From: Pseudopyrenochaeta lycopersici
Lineage: Eukaryota; Ascomycota; Dothideomycetes; Pleosporales; Pseudopyrenochaetaceae
NCBI GenBank assembly: GCA_003313425.1
Contig: NHZP01000058.1
Span: 186,001-250,000, forward strand
Length of the DNA: 64,000 bases
Direction: 5' to 3'
The translations under genes were made by a program, and so were the position numbers. Shown here in pieces: positions 55,229-64,000 of the stretch. Numbering within the stretch: position 1 is the first letter of the stretch; every line of letters begins with the position of its first letter. The notes beneath the pieces were generated by a model. That model worked only from the letters and a program-made list of their open reading frames with translations, searched no databases and was not told where the DNA came from.

Positions 55229-57241
55229 ATGAAACCAGCATGGGTGGAAAACGAGCCCCTTCTGCATGACCACGTCATCAACATCGAGTATGGCACACAA
55301 TCAGAAGATGAAGGACTTTATTCCAACAGTAGCACGACCAAACAGGATGACCTTGACACTGATTCTGAAACTGACGATGACGAGGCCTCGCTCAAGAGGC
55401 GCCGCGCTCAAAGATTGCGCGAGACGGGCGGCTGGTGGGGCTATCTGAAAGATTTCAGTGTCTTCACACCATACCTCATACCACGCAAAGATCTGAAAGT
55501 TCAGTCATGTATCGTTATCTGTCTAGTTTCACTTGCCGGCCAAAGATTACTCAACATTCTGATCCCACATTTATTGGGCGTCATCGCAGATAACCTTTAT
55601 AGCTGGAACCCACCGTATCAGGATCTTGTCGTCTGGCTTGCGCTCAACATTCTTAATGGAAGTTCTGGGCTTGGTATGATTGTGGAGCTTGTCAAGATCC
55701 CTATTAAACAGTTTTCAGAGCGTCAGATTACAAATGCCGCTTTCGCTCACGTTTTGAATTTATCGATGGATTTCCACTCAGAGAAAGACTCGGCGGAGAT
55801 CATGAAAGCACTTGAACAAGGCAATGCGTTGACGACTCTCCTCGAAACTGCTGTAACCGAAACCCTACCAACGCTTGTAGACTTAACAATCGCTCTTGGT
55901 GTGCTCTACTGGAAGTTCGATATCTACGAAGCAATGATCATGATGATCGCATTCATTTCTTTTATTACTCTAGAAATAGGAACGTCTCGTTGGAAAATCG
56001 AACCGCGGCGGCAATTTACAAAAGCCGAGAGACAAGAGGCGAGAGCCATGCATCAAGCCATCCAGGGTTGGACAACCATCTCTCACTTTAACATGTTCGG
56101 CTTCGAGCGGCAGAATTTTCGTAAGACTGTGGAAGCAAAACTGGCTGCTGATAGAAAATGGTGTGTACGGGATACCTGCATCCAGGGAGGAGTAGAGCTA
56201 CTTGAGCCTTTGACCTTTTTCGTGCTCGCTGGTATGGTCATATCCGGGGTTGCGCGAGGACGATACCAGACCGGCGATTTCGTTTTTCTCATCGAATACT
56301 GGGGTTATCTTATATGGCCTTTGAAATTCCTGTCACATGAGTACCGCCAAATCATGTCGAACCTGATCGATGCCGAGCGCCTTCTCGCATTATTACAAAC
56401 AAAGCCGACAGTAATTGATAGAGAAAAAGCGTATGAAATCGGCCCTGTCAAGGGATTTGTTGTCTTTGAAAACGTCATGTTCGCCTACAATGATCGAAAG
56501 TCGACCATTAATGATATCAGCCTATCAGCTGGACCTGGAGAGACGATCGCATTTGTAGGTACGACGGGCGCAGGTAAGTCTACCATCACAAAACTCTTAC
56601 TTCGTTTTTACGATATTACTGGTGGACGGATTTCCATCGATAATCATGATATCCGAAATGTCACGCTGGATTCACTTCGCAGTATTATTGGTGTGGTGCC
56701 TCAGGATCCTCTGCTGTTCAATGGAACCATCATGGAAAATTTGCGTTACGCAAAACCAACCGCTACAGACGAGGAAATAGTAGCAGCATGTCGGACTGCA
56801 GCGATCCACCACCAGATTCTCAGTTTCGCGGATGGCTATGAAACTAGGGTTGGCGAACAGGGGATCAAACTCTCAGGTGGTGAGGTGCAGAGACTTGCTG
56901 TCGCTCGTGTAATTCTTAAAGACCCCCCCATTCTCATATTGGATGAAGCGACGAGTGCTATTGATATGGATACGGAGTCCAAGATTCAGAAAGCGCTAGA
57001 CACATTCAAGGTGAATCGAAATCGCACTACCTTCGTGATTGCGCATAGGCTTTCTACAATCATCGGCGCGGATCAGATTTTTGTGCTTGATGATGGAAAA
57101 GTTCTAGAACATGGTACACATCAAGAGTTACTTTGCAAAAATGGAAGATACAGGCGTCTGTGGAGTAAGCAGACCGGCTTCACGCGTTCTGCAGGCGAGT
57201 GGGAAGTAGACCCGCCGTATAAAAGTTCTACGAAGAGATAA
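55229..57241 (+). CDS. ABC half-transporter, B subfamily (HMT1/ATM1-like)
   Basis: Exports metal-thiol conjugates or similar substrates across vacuolar, mitochondrial or plasma membranes in related proteins; here the substrate is unknown. Single exon, 670 residues. An acidic Asp/Ser-rich N-terminus (residues 25-60) precedes six membrane helices (about 95-390), then one nucleotide-binding domain. Walker A is GTTGAGKST at about residue 443, the Q-loop GVVPQDPLLFNGTIMENLRY, the signature LSGGEVQRLAVAR near 547, Walker B ILILDEATSAID near 570 and the switch AHRLSTI near 605. All ATPase motifs are intact. One TMD plus one NBD means it must dimerise. It starts 534 bp from the edge of the transposon island. 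Confidence 0.93.
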   Translation: MKPAWVENEPLLHDHVINIEYGTQSEDEGLYSNSSTTKQDDLDTDSETDDDEASLKRRRAQRLRETGGWWGYLKDFSVFTPYLIPRKDLKVQSCIVICLVSLAGQRLLNILIPHLLGVIADNLYSWNPPYQDLVVWLALNILNGSSGLGMIVELVKIPIKQFSERQITNAAFAHVLNLSMDFHSEKDSAEIMKALEQGNALTTLLETAVTETLPTLVDLTIALGVLYWKFDIYEAMIMMIAFISFITLEIGTSRWKIEPRRQFTKAERQEARAMHQAIQGWTTISHFNMFGFERQNFRKTVEAKLAADRKWCVRDTCIQGGVELLEPLTFFVLAGMVISGVARGRYQTGDFVFLIEYWGYLIWPLKFLSHEYRQIMSNLIDAERLLALLQTKPTVIDREKAYEIGPVKGFVVFENVMFAYNDRKSTINDISLSAGPGETIAFVGTTGAGKSTITKLLLRFYDITGGRISIDNHDIRNVTLDSLRSIIGVVPQDPLLFNGTIMENLRYAKPTATDEEIVAACRTAAIHHQILSFADGYETRVGEQGIKLSGGEVQRLAVARVILKDPPILILDEATSAIDMDTESKIQKALDTFKVNRNRTTFVIAHRLSTIIGADQIFVLDDGKVLEHGTHQELLCKNGRYRRLWSKQTGFTRSAGEWEVDPPYKSSTKR

Positions 57242-58189
57242 CTATTTTTCGTTTGCTCTGTCTATAATTACTCCACCAAAAGGTGCATGCGATTAAGTTA
57301 GAATGCAATCTCAGGTTTGGTTGGTCATTTGAAGAACTGTTATTCCCTTACTGCATAGAATAACGCGTTGGCGTATGTAAAGCTCGGGCTTCGAACAGAA
57401 GCTATAGGTAAGAGAGCTCTGATTTTAAAGCTTTAATATTCATTGCTTCTAAATAGCACCATGAAATTTATAACGCCCTGATTCCATACTAGGATTGTTA
57501 CCGAACTTATAGCGTTTGTAGCGGAAGAACTCGTATTTGGTTGTTAGGGTTCCCAACAATATCTGGTCAGCGTGAAACAGGTGCACCATGCCATGCCACG
57601 AACAAAGGGCTGAGCAACCCAGTACAATTCTTTACGGAGCGCTACTCCCAGGTATTATTAATTAATGTTACTCCAAAATACTTCAAGGTTTGCGCAAATG
57701 CCAGATAAGACGCGCTTTGGCCCACTCGTGGATTATTTCGCCGATGAACATAATACGTCGCAGAAGTCTGGCCTGCCACCGTAACTCTTTTATGCGCCGA
57801 TACGACTACATTGTGAAACGAAAAAAGATTGAGTTTTCATGATTCTGTCAACTCCGTGCTCCTGCTCTGCCTACGCAGTGCCTTGTCTATCTGCAGCTCT
57901 AGCAGTGATCTGGTGTCCGCCCACCTCTTTTCGATATTCACTTCCTCTATTTCCTACAAATGAATCGCCGAACAGCCAGCGTTGACCACCAAAATCGCTC
58001 TGGCAGTCGATTCTCACGACCACCATGCAATACAAATGCTTATGAATAATATACAGTGAATAGGCTCCTCCCAAAAGCGAACAAGAGAGAACAGCATATC
58101 CAGACTGAACTTCTCTATGCTATGTAGGTTTTCTCAAGTATAATACGAGTTTTAAATATCATATAGATTTCCGTACTCTCAGTTTATTA
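57242..58189. other. Intergenic region downstream of the ABC gene
   Basis: About 950 bp, somewhat AT-rich, with no convincing open frame. It may contain decayed sequence but keeps CpA/TpG. Confidence 0.4.
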
Positions 58190-58415
58190 ACGTATATAGC
58201 GAGCGAGCAGCACATGCAAACGAACGGTGGTCCACACCAACTTTGCATTTATTTTAGTCTAAATTTGATCGTGATTAAGAGCTAAGATTACGATAGTGAC
58301 ATTAGCTATAGATGAACATTTCCGAGCTTAAACAGATGGTGCTATACTTGATAGAAGTTTACGCATTGTCAAAATTTGGTGGGGTGCGCCACTCGCTTGC
58401 CATGCCATGTTACGT
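58190..58415. mobile_element. Possible 226-bp MITE related to the pogo-like elements
   Basis: Both ends read ACGTA next to a TA (58188-58189 and 58416-58417). Read from the right, the end continues through GGCAAGCGAGTGGCGCACCC and CACCAAATTTTG, which parallels the second TIR unit and following bases of the 43197-44605 element. The left end, with TAGCGAGCGAGCAGCAC, is a weaker match. Not RIP-damaged. The assignment is tentative. Confidence 0.35.
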
Positions 58416-58610
58416 TATTTGATTACTGATTGATTGGACGTGTCTAAGAAGTATTCAGTTTGGCCCTAGTGAATAATAATGTCAGTGACAGCAGGTATGA
58501 CGAGGGCAGATGGAAAGGGGGGATTGTGTTTGGTAGATGTTTCGCGCTTACGAGATGTGGACTACTGTCACACCCGACACCGACTTTGACAAATCTTCAA
58601 TCATACGTTA
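58416..58610. other. Short spacer downstream of the receptor gene
   Basis: No feature seen apart from the likely 3' UTR of the minus-strand receptor gene. Confidence 0.3.
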
Positions 58611-59992
58611 TTAATTATGGCTAATACGCGACTGCTCAATGGTATGGAGTCGGCCTTTGCCCCCATTATCGCTTGTTTCAACCCTCCACCCACTGCTGAT
58701 GTCCTTTTGTGCAGCCTCCAAATCCCTCATTTCAAAAGCACTAGTGATAAACTCAGTATTGTCGTATACACTGCCATTAGTGATGCCCTCCTGACTCTCA
58801 GTCCGCCTAATGCTCCCTCCTTCAGAACGAACTTTCGACTGAAATCGTGCGCCCAATATGTTACTTTTCGTACCAGAAAAGGTATCCTGGAGTTTTGACT
58901 GGGTGGCGCGCTGCCCCGTTCCGTATGACGAGTGGCTCCAATTCTTCAGTTTAAAAACCTTTTGAACGAGTGGGTAGGTCAGAGGTAAATTCGCGCAGAG
59001 GATGGCGGTAAATGATTCTCGGAGGTACCAGATGGTCCACTCAACGCCGAATGGATGCCTGAAAGAATAGTACTTATTGAGAACTGCTGCAACGATCTCC
59101 AGAGGGTTAGTGCAGGTGATAATAAAGATTTTACAGGCTTACTGTGAATGTGCCAATGAGGAATATCCCCATTAAAATCGCTTTATTCTTCTTCGGGAGC
59201 TTCACCTTAAAGAGCAAAGGCATGGGTATGCAGATGATGATCACATCCGAAGAAATGTTGAAGACGGCATTGGTAATCAAGTGATTCGTCGCTGCAGAGC
59301 ATTGTGCTAATGATGTGTCAATGCTGTTTTCGTTGGGGGGATGATTGTTGCTGACTACTATTAGGAGGAACAGCCCAATACTGGCTAAACGGTCGACACC
59401 AGGCTCCAAGGTACAGAATCTCCATCACAACCTATCTTTTGCATTAGAAAGTGAAATCACGAAAAAGAGAGGGTCATACAAATCCAAAAGCTACATAAAT
59501 GGCCGCGCATTTGACAATCTTGTGTTGAGGTAGTAGAACTCTGGACAAGCGATCAGTCACAGTCGAGAATGCGTTGGTGGTGGCACATACGTCATCCGAC
59601 TATACATTAAGAGAAGGCAGCTCTTAATTAGCCAGACCGTTACAATTTGCATCTGCTCCACGACTAGAACAAGTTTAGAACCGTATACGCGCAAATCAAT
59701 CTCTTCCTGGGAGAACTTTGAGACGTCTTCACCAGGGGCGATGAGATTGCTACTGGTGTGGACAATAATATGCATGACAGACATGACGACGGTATCGGTG
59801 GCCTAGAGGATCTGTAAGAGCGATACCCATGGCTTTTTTGGTAGCACTCACCATAGCTAGGACGACCAAATAATCGTCCACTTGAAGATTCCTCCATGCG
59901 CCACAATGGAGCCGCCTCGATATAAGTCGGGTGCCGAGAACGATCCAACAAAGTGCATACCAAATAGCAGACTCTGGCTCGAGTATCGACAT
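58611..59992 (-). CDS. Fungal rhodopsin-domain (PTH11-like) integral membrane protein
   Basis: Seven-helix fungal receptor family; members act in surface or host sensing, but most are uncharacterised. Six exons, complement of 59852-59992, 59591-59802, 59480-59540, 59359-59431, 59143-59306 and 58611-59096, give 378 residues with all phases consistent. Family landmarks are WYALCWIVLGTRLISRRLH with WRNLQVDDYLVVLAM, then VTVWLIKSCLLLMYSRMT, the joined YLGAWCRPFSQYWAVPP and TQCSAATNHLITNAVFNISSD, IIICIPMPLLFKVKLPKKNK, and FGVEWTIWYLRESFTAILCANLP. A hydrophilic cytosolic tail of about 100 residues follows. There is no CFEM domain or signal peptide. The N-terminus may be a little short compared with relatives, so an upstream exon is possible. 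Confidence 0.85.
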
Positions 59993-61159
59993 CTGTGAAT
60001 CTGAACCCAGATAGGTAAAAGTGGATTGAGTAGATGGTCTGTATGAACCGATTTATAAGGAATAGGTCGCGTAAGTGAAACTCTGCACTTTGAATATTCC
60101 ACCAAAATGCCGGGACAAGGGATCAAGAATAAAAAGGTTGCTTTGCCCCGGATACGACCTGGGGTCCACGTGTGGTCGGCGGACTAACGAATTTTGGTGG
60201 TAGCTTAGTTCATAGGCTCGGTTAGGCAACTGTTCATGGTATATACCGGCGAATTTGCAATTTCGGGAGACCGTGCATGTGAAAAGGTTCCATGACTCGT
60301 ACAGGCCTTTTCCTCGCCCTTGCGCACGTCAAATAAGTTTGGTCACGATGGTGCACCAGTCTGAAGAGAACAGAGCAACCGTTAGGGTGATGGGCAGCAA
60401 CAATGCTAACGATAACCTTTCATTCTTGAGTTCGGCATAACTAACGGCCGTGTCTGCTCTGACAGTTCTGAGACTCAAACTACCGTGCAATGAGTTAGCG
60501 TGCATGACTCTTGTAGCACGCCTTTCCCAGGTTCTTGCCTCCTTCCACATTTTTAAAACCAGCGTAGACCCAAGACTCAAGCGATCAAGACAGAGGCCGG
60601 AGCGCGTTGGTTAGTATCATGCACCATGAGCGAGCGGTATGCCGCTAGTTCAGGGGTACTCTCTTGCATGACCGGGGGTATCCAGTCCCCCGCTCATGCT
60701 GTTACCCCGCATAGCCCTGAGAACGCTTGGTAGTTGTTGGGATCTCAGATCCCCGATGTCTGACCTTTTGCTTAGCACCACAGGTCAACCAGTCAGGATG
60801 CCGAAGGGGCCTCTAACACACAACTGTGCCGCGATCACGTGACCGCTCGACATACCAAGGCCACGATCTCGTATGCATGTGGCGAGCCTGACGAGCGTCT
60901 GATGTATATGATCTTAAGGTAGGTTAGTTATGCTGATACTCAAATTCAACACTCTCGTAACTTACGTATTTACCTTCTTGTAAGAGCTTAGTTACACACA
61001 AATACCCTCAAGAAAGCCACGATCTATTCAATAACTTAAGCTGATACTCCTTTGCCCTATTTATCCTTAAAATCCAACAGGGCTTGGAACGGACTCTAAT
61101 ACCGGTATCAATATGGCAGCGCTAACTAAACTAGGCCAGAGTATTCTAGGTACTAGCGC
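59993..61159. other. Intergenic region, no gene recognised
   Basis: About 1.17 kb. Short frames on both strands have no motif. A run rich in GGGG/CCCC and short inverted repeats lies at 60650-60790 but does not fold into a tRNA I recognise. Confidence 0.4.
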
Positions 61160-61830
61160 TCAGACACCCTTATTTGTCTGAAATTGTGACATCCACTCTA
61201 CAGGGCTGGAAAAAGCCCTGAGTTCAAAATGCTGCCAGACATGACGTTCCTTTGTCGAATCTACAGGTAGGGGCTGTGCTCCTTTCTGCGAGTCTCTACA
61301 CAAATGCATACCCTTTCCCTTGTGACCGCTTATGACGTCAGCGGCCTCGTCTGACCATATTGGGGGAATGGCATTATCGCTCGTTAATGATCCACCAGAA
61401 CTGTTCGTGCTGCGTAGTAGTTCACCTTGCAAACCCCCTTTCTCACCTTCGTGGATATTCAAAGGCTTAGCAACCTCATCTGGCCGTATCAGGAGAGAAG
61501 TACCATTATTCGACACCGACAATCCTAAACTGATATCGCAGTGTGGAAAATTCTCAGCATCATAGCCCAGGCTCGAAAACGTCCCTAGTTAGCCTAGCAC
61601 TTATGGGGAATAGATCACGCACTTACAGATTGGGATGCCTGAGACGGACTCGTAAGATCACTTTGCATCACAGCTATGGACGATGACGGCAACAAAGCTT
61701 TTGTTTCTCCGCCTTTACGATGAATAGTGAGGCATTGTTTGATTATTAAGGGTTGATGTGCCTTGATTCCGTTACTCGTAGTTTCAATCGAGTGGATGTA
61801 GACGGTTTCGTTGCGCAAACAACCCGTTAG
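61160..61830 (-). other. Possible 3' exons of the HET gene
   Basis: The minus strand has two open stretches, 61615-61818 and about 61160-61590, separated by a textbook 43-bp intron (donor GTAAGT, branch GCTAAC, acceptor TAG). The second stretch reads LGYDAENFPHCDISLGLSVS and ends at a stop at 61160. I could not find splices that keep one frame from the HET exon through both, so these may be tail exons, an alternative transcript or a decayed end. Confidence 0.35.
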
Positions 61831-62658
61831 TCATGTAGCCTCGTGAGGATGTGAGGATACTAACGTGTTCACTGTCCTATTCACGCCTCTGCCCGCTGTA
61901 GAGTATTCGTTTTGGCTGCCAGCCAAATTCTTATCAAGCTTGTTTCGAAGTCGCACAAATGCATTTCTTCCTTCACCATAGATCAACGGCATGTACACAC
62001 CGAAAATTCCAAGCAGACAATACGCCTCGTCTTCCTCCTCTGTTGTAGTGCGCTTTGACGCCCATTCTAGTCGAACAGGAACGCTGAATTGGAATAAAGA
62101 CTTCCCACGCAGTGCCTGAACGGAGATTCCTGTAATCTCATATATAGTCTGCTCCAAAGACCTCTTGTCACCTATACGCCTGCTCTCTTTGGCGAAAAAC
62201 TCGACTGATGCAGGTGCAAGAAGCTCTTGAAGCGTCCAACCTCGAGTGAACCATCTACTCCTTCGAAATGTGACTTCCCACGTAGTTCTATACGTTTGAG
62301 GGTCCTTGATGTATTCAGGTATTGAGACGTCTGAGAGGTACACGTAGCATTTGGTTGCGTTTTGATACCATCGAAACATGGAAGTAATAGCCGTTGTGAG
62401 CTCTGTACTGTTTGATTTATCAATGCAACACGTGTCCACCCAGAAGTATTTCAGGCCATCTTTGGCTGCTTGGTCCCCGCAGAATTGGATTTTCGCATAT
62501 CCGGGCTTCTCTTTTCCTACGCCTTGCATTAAATCTTGAAAAGTGTATTCGTCCCCATATTTCCATGTATGCGAAAGTATAGCATACTGAGGGACCTCAT
62601 CGTTTCGAAATGTGATTAAGAGAAAGCTGCCGGTTGAGTTGAGCTCCAACAAACGCAT
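61831..62658 (-). CDS. HET-domain (heterokaryon incompatibility) protein
   Basis: HET-domain proteins trigger cell death or growth arrest when non-self is detected, for example after hyphal fusion. From the ATG at 62658 the exon codes for 275 residues; the open frame extends upstream only to a GTG. The three HET blocks are clear: PQYAILSHTWKYGDE, then GLKYFWVDTCCIDKSNSTEL with MFRWYQNATKCYVYLSDV, and RRSRWFTRGWTLQELLAP. The segment EDEAYCLLGIFGVYMPLIYGEG closes the domain as usual. After this the frame ends shortly at 61831, so the C-terminal part is either short or continues through introns into 61160-61830. Confidence 0.85.
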   Translation of the reverse strand: MRLLELNSTGSFLLITFRNDEVPQYAILSHTWKYGDEYTFQDLMQGVGKEKPGYAKIQFCGDQAAKDGLKYFWVDTCCIDKSNSTELTTAITSMFRWYQNATKCYVYLSDVSIPEYIKDPQTYRTTWEVTFRRSRWFTRGWTLQELLAPASVEFFAKESRRIGDKRSLEQTIYEITGISVQALRGKSLFQFSVPVRLEWASKRTTTEEEDEAYCLLGIFGVYMPLIYGEGRNAFVRLRNKLDKNLAGSQNEYSTAGRGVNRTVNTLVSSHPHEAT

Positions 62659-63126
62659 GTCTAGGCGCCGGTCCTCGTAGATGTCCACAAAAGCCTAAAA
62701 ACACCAAAGCAAATATGCGCTCATAGTAAGCGGCGCTGAAGGGTGGGTGCTTGAGAGATAGTGCTGTTAGAGGCAGTGCGATCGACAGCCGTGGAGAGGG
62801 ACCTACACTCAGCCGATGCATCACGTGAGTTAAGTTCGATTGGTCAACCGGGTTAATTACCACTAGAACCATATCGACTCCAACCTCAAATAAATGCATA
62901 CTCTGCAAGTCTCCGGATCGAGCAAAGGTCCTCCGGTCAACTTTGCCGTCAAGAAGCGCGAGACTCCCTCATACGCAAGATCAGACCTCTCTTCCACACT
63001 ATGCCTAAAGCCACCTTTAACCATCATCACCACTAGAAATTTCGCTAGAATCACTGTCCTAAGCCGATCCCGACTCGAGATGCAACGACAGAATCTTCAT
63101 TTAAAGACGTTTACCGTACACTTACA
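62659..63126. other. Intergenic region between HET and BTB genes
   Basis: About 470 bp. It should hold the HET promoter and the BTB gene's 3' UTR. A possible acceptor TTTTTAG at about 62697 could belong to a 5' untranslated intron of the HET gene. Confidence 0.35.
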
Positions 63127-64000
63127 TCAAGCTATATAGTTCCTTGCCAATCTCCAGAAGTCTCCTACAAATTCGCCGCCCTCTTCCATATATTTGACAT
63201 ATTCGTCACATTTTCCAATGGTGTCAATCTCGCACACAATATACTCAACCACTAGTGTCCTCAGGTCGTCCAGGCTTCCGTCCTCACTTCTATCCGGCAG
63301 ATCCGGACTTGAGTACGCATATCTTGCGAGCTCAATGACGTCTCCAACGCGCTTTGTGTATAGCTTGAATTTTTTGAGTGTCTTATGCAGCTTGTCAAGG
63401 GTTAGCGCTTTGAGTGGCGCTATTAGCCGTAGATGCGCAAAGCAGTAGAGCCGTGCATGTGCGAGGAGGACCGGCGTGAAGTTTTGGTCCACAGCGCTGT
63501 TGGGTTTCGGTTCGAAGTGCTCCAGGATCAGAGCTTTAGGGCCGCCGTCGTTTAGGTAATTTCGGCTGTCGAACTGAGCCCGTAACGGAGACCTCGAGAT
63601 GGGTCCCACTCCGGATGGAGGCTCAGGCACCGCCAAAAGCTCAGATTCATCGTATCCCTGACTTTCCTGAGGGAAATCCATCTCCATTGGAGGAGGTTCT
63701 GGAACATGTTCTGCGTCCGCAACAGGCTCCAGTGCAGCTCGCCATATCTTTGCCTTCTTCTTCTTCTTCTTAGATGAAGACCAGTCCCCCCACACACCAT
63801 CGGCCCCGTTCTGCTGGTCCTTGCAGGACGTGGAGCTCGGTTCCGGCTGGAGTTCTTCCCACGGAGGGACCTTATAGTCCCCGCGGTAAGCGTATTCGCA
63901 GAAGCGAATGAAATCTTCAACCTTCACATCTTCGATCTTCGCACATAACGTTTGAGATTCCTCCATTCCACCATTAATAAGTGCATCTAGTTGCTGACTA
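63127..64000 (-). CDS. BTB/POZ-domain protein, 3' part (runs off the window)
   Basis: The reading frame is open to the window edge at 64000, so the start lies outside. The first visible part, QQLDALINGGMEESQT then KVEDFIRFCEYAYRGDYKVP, is the second half of a BTB domain as found in many dothideomycete proteins. A low-complexity middle follows, with a lysine run (SSSKKKKKKAK) and Pro/Glu-rich sequence. The C-terminus has the family pattern VLLAHARLYCFAHLRLIAPL, HKTLKKFKLY, VIELARYAYSS and LRTLVVEYIVCEID. At least 291 residues are in the window. BTB proteins mediate dimerisation or cullin-3 binding; partner unknown. Confidence 0.85.
   Translation of the reverse strand, partial: SQQLDALINGGMEESQTLCAKIEDVKVEDFIRFCEYAYRGDYKVPPWEELQPEPSSTSCKDQQNGADGVWGDWSSSKKKKKKAKIWRAALEPVADAEHVPEPPPMEMDFPQESQGYDESELLAVPEPPSGVGPISRSPLRAQFDSRNYLNDGGPKALILEHFEPKPNSAVDQNFTPVLLAHARLYCFAHLRLIAPLKALTLDKLHKTLKKFKLYTKRVGDVIELARYAYSSPDLPDRSEDGSLDDLRTLVVEYIVCEIDTIGKCDEYVKYMEEGGEFVGDFWRLARNYIA

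Noticed and set aside
60650..60790. Possible tRNA or structured RNA
   Set aside because: GC-rich short inverted repeats exist, but no cloverleaf with A and B boxes could be drawn.

Overview
The window is nuclear DNA of a filamentous ascomycete (Pezizomycotina). Gene content such as HET, a PTH11-like receptor, tyrosinase, Zn2Cys6 regulators and F-box-like proteins suggests a dothideomycete, but this is inference. Genes lie on both strands without operons and carry short introns (about 43-70 bp) with GT..AG ends and CTAAC/CTGAC branch sites. I modelled exons by eye; coordinates given as spans include introns, and the exon lists are in the evidence text.

Layout. 1.5-7.2 kb holds housekeeping genes: PP4 regulatory subunit 3, dihydrofolate reductase and a MAPEG protein. 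7.5-13.0 kb holds a redox group: an FAD monooxygenase and an SDR-type reductase transcribed divergently, then a ferric reductase. 13.3-30.7 kb is accessory and metabolic: an F-box-like protein, a short secreted tyrosinase, a GH31 glycosidase divergent from an MFS transporter with a Zn2Cys6 regulator next door, an auxin-efflux-type carrier, a secreted Asp-box propeller and a second FAD monooxygenase. 31-38.8 kb holds an F-box/LRR-like protein, two lineage-type membrane proteins and another F-box-like protein. 40.6-42.1 kb encodes a type III polyketide synthase with its Cys-His-Asn triad.

42.45-54.69 kb is a 12.2-kb AT-rich transposon island heavily damaged by RIP (repeat-induced point mutation): TpA is abundant, CpA/TpG nearly absent, and stops are mostly TAG/TAA replacing TGG, CAG or CAA. 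It is a nest: a Fot1/pogo-like element contains a second pogo-like element and a long-arm foldback element; the foldback was hit by a Tc1-type element, whose transposase was hit by a 7,037-bp Ty3/gypsy retrotransposon with 389-bp LTRs and a GATAA target duplication. A separate 246-bp insert with a 9-bp duplication sits in the foldback arm. Two features deserve most attention: the retrotransposon carries an antisense relic gene with Zn2Cys6 spacing, and three different element families share one terminal-repeat design (9-nt tip plus two 17-bp tandem units).

After the island come an ABC half-transporter, a small possible MITE, a PTH11/rhodopsin-type receptor gene with six introns or fewer, a HET-domain gene and the 3' part of a BTB-domain gene running off the window end. 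The PKS and the ABC transporter face the island from its two sides, so the island may have split or isolated a specialised-metabolism locus; this is inference.
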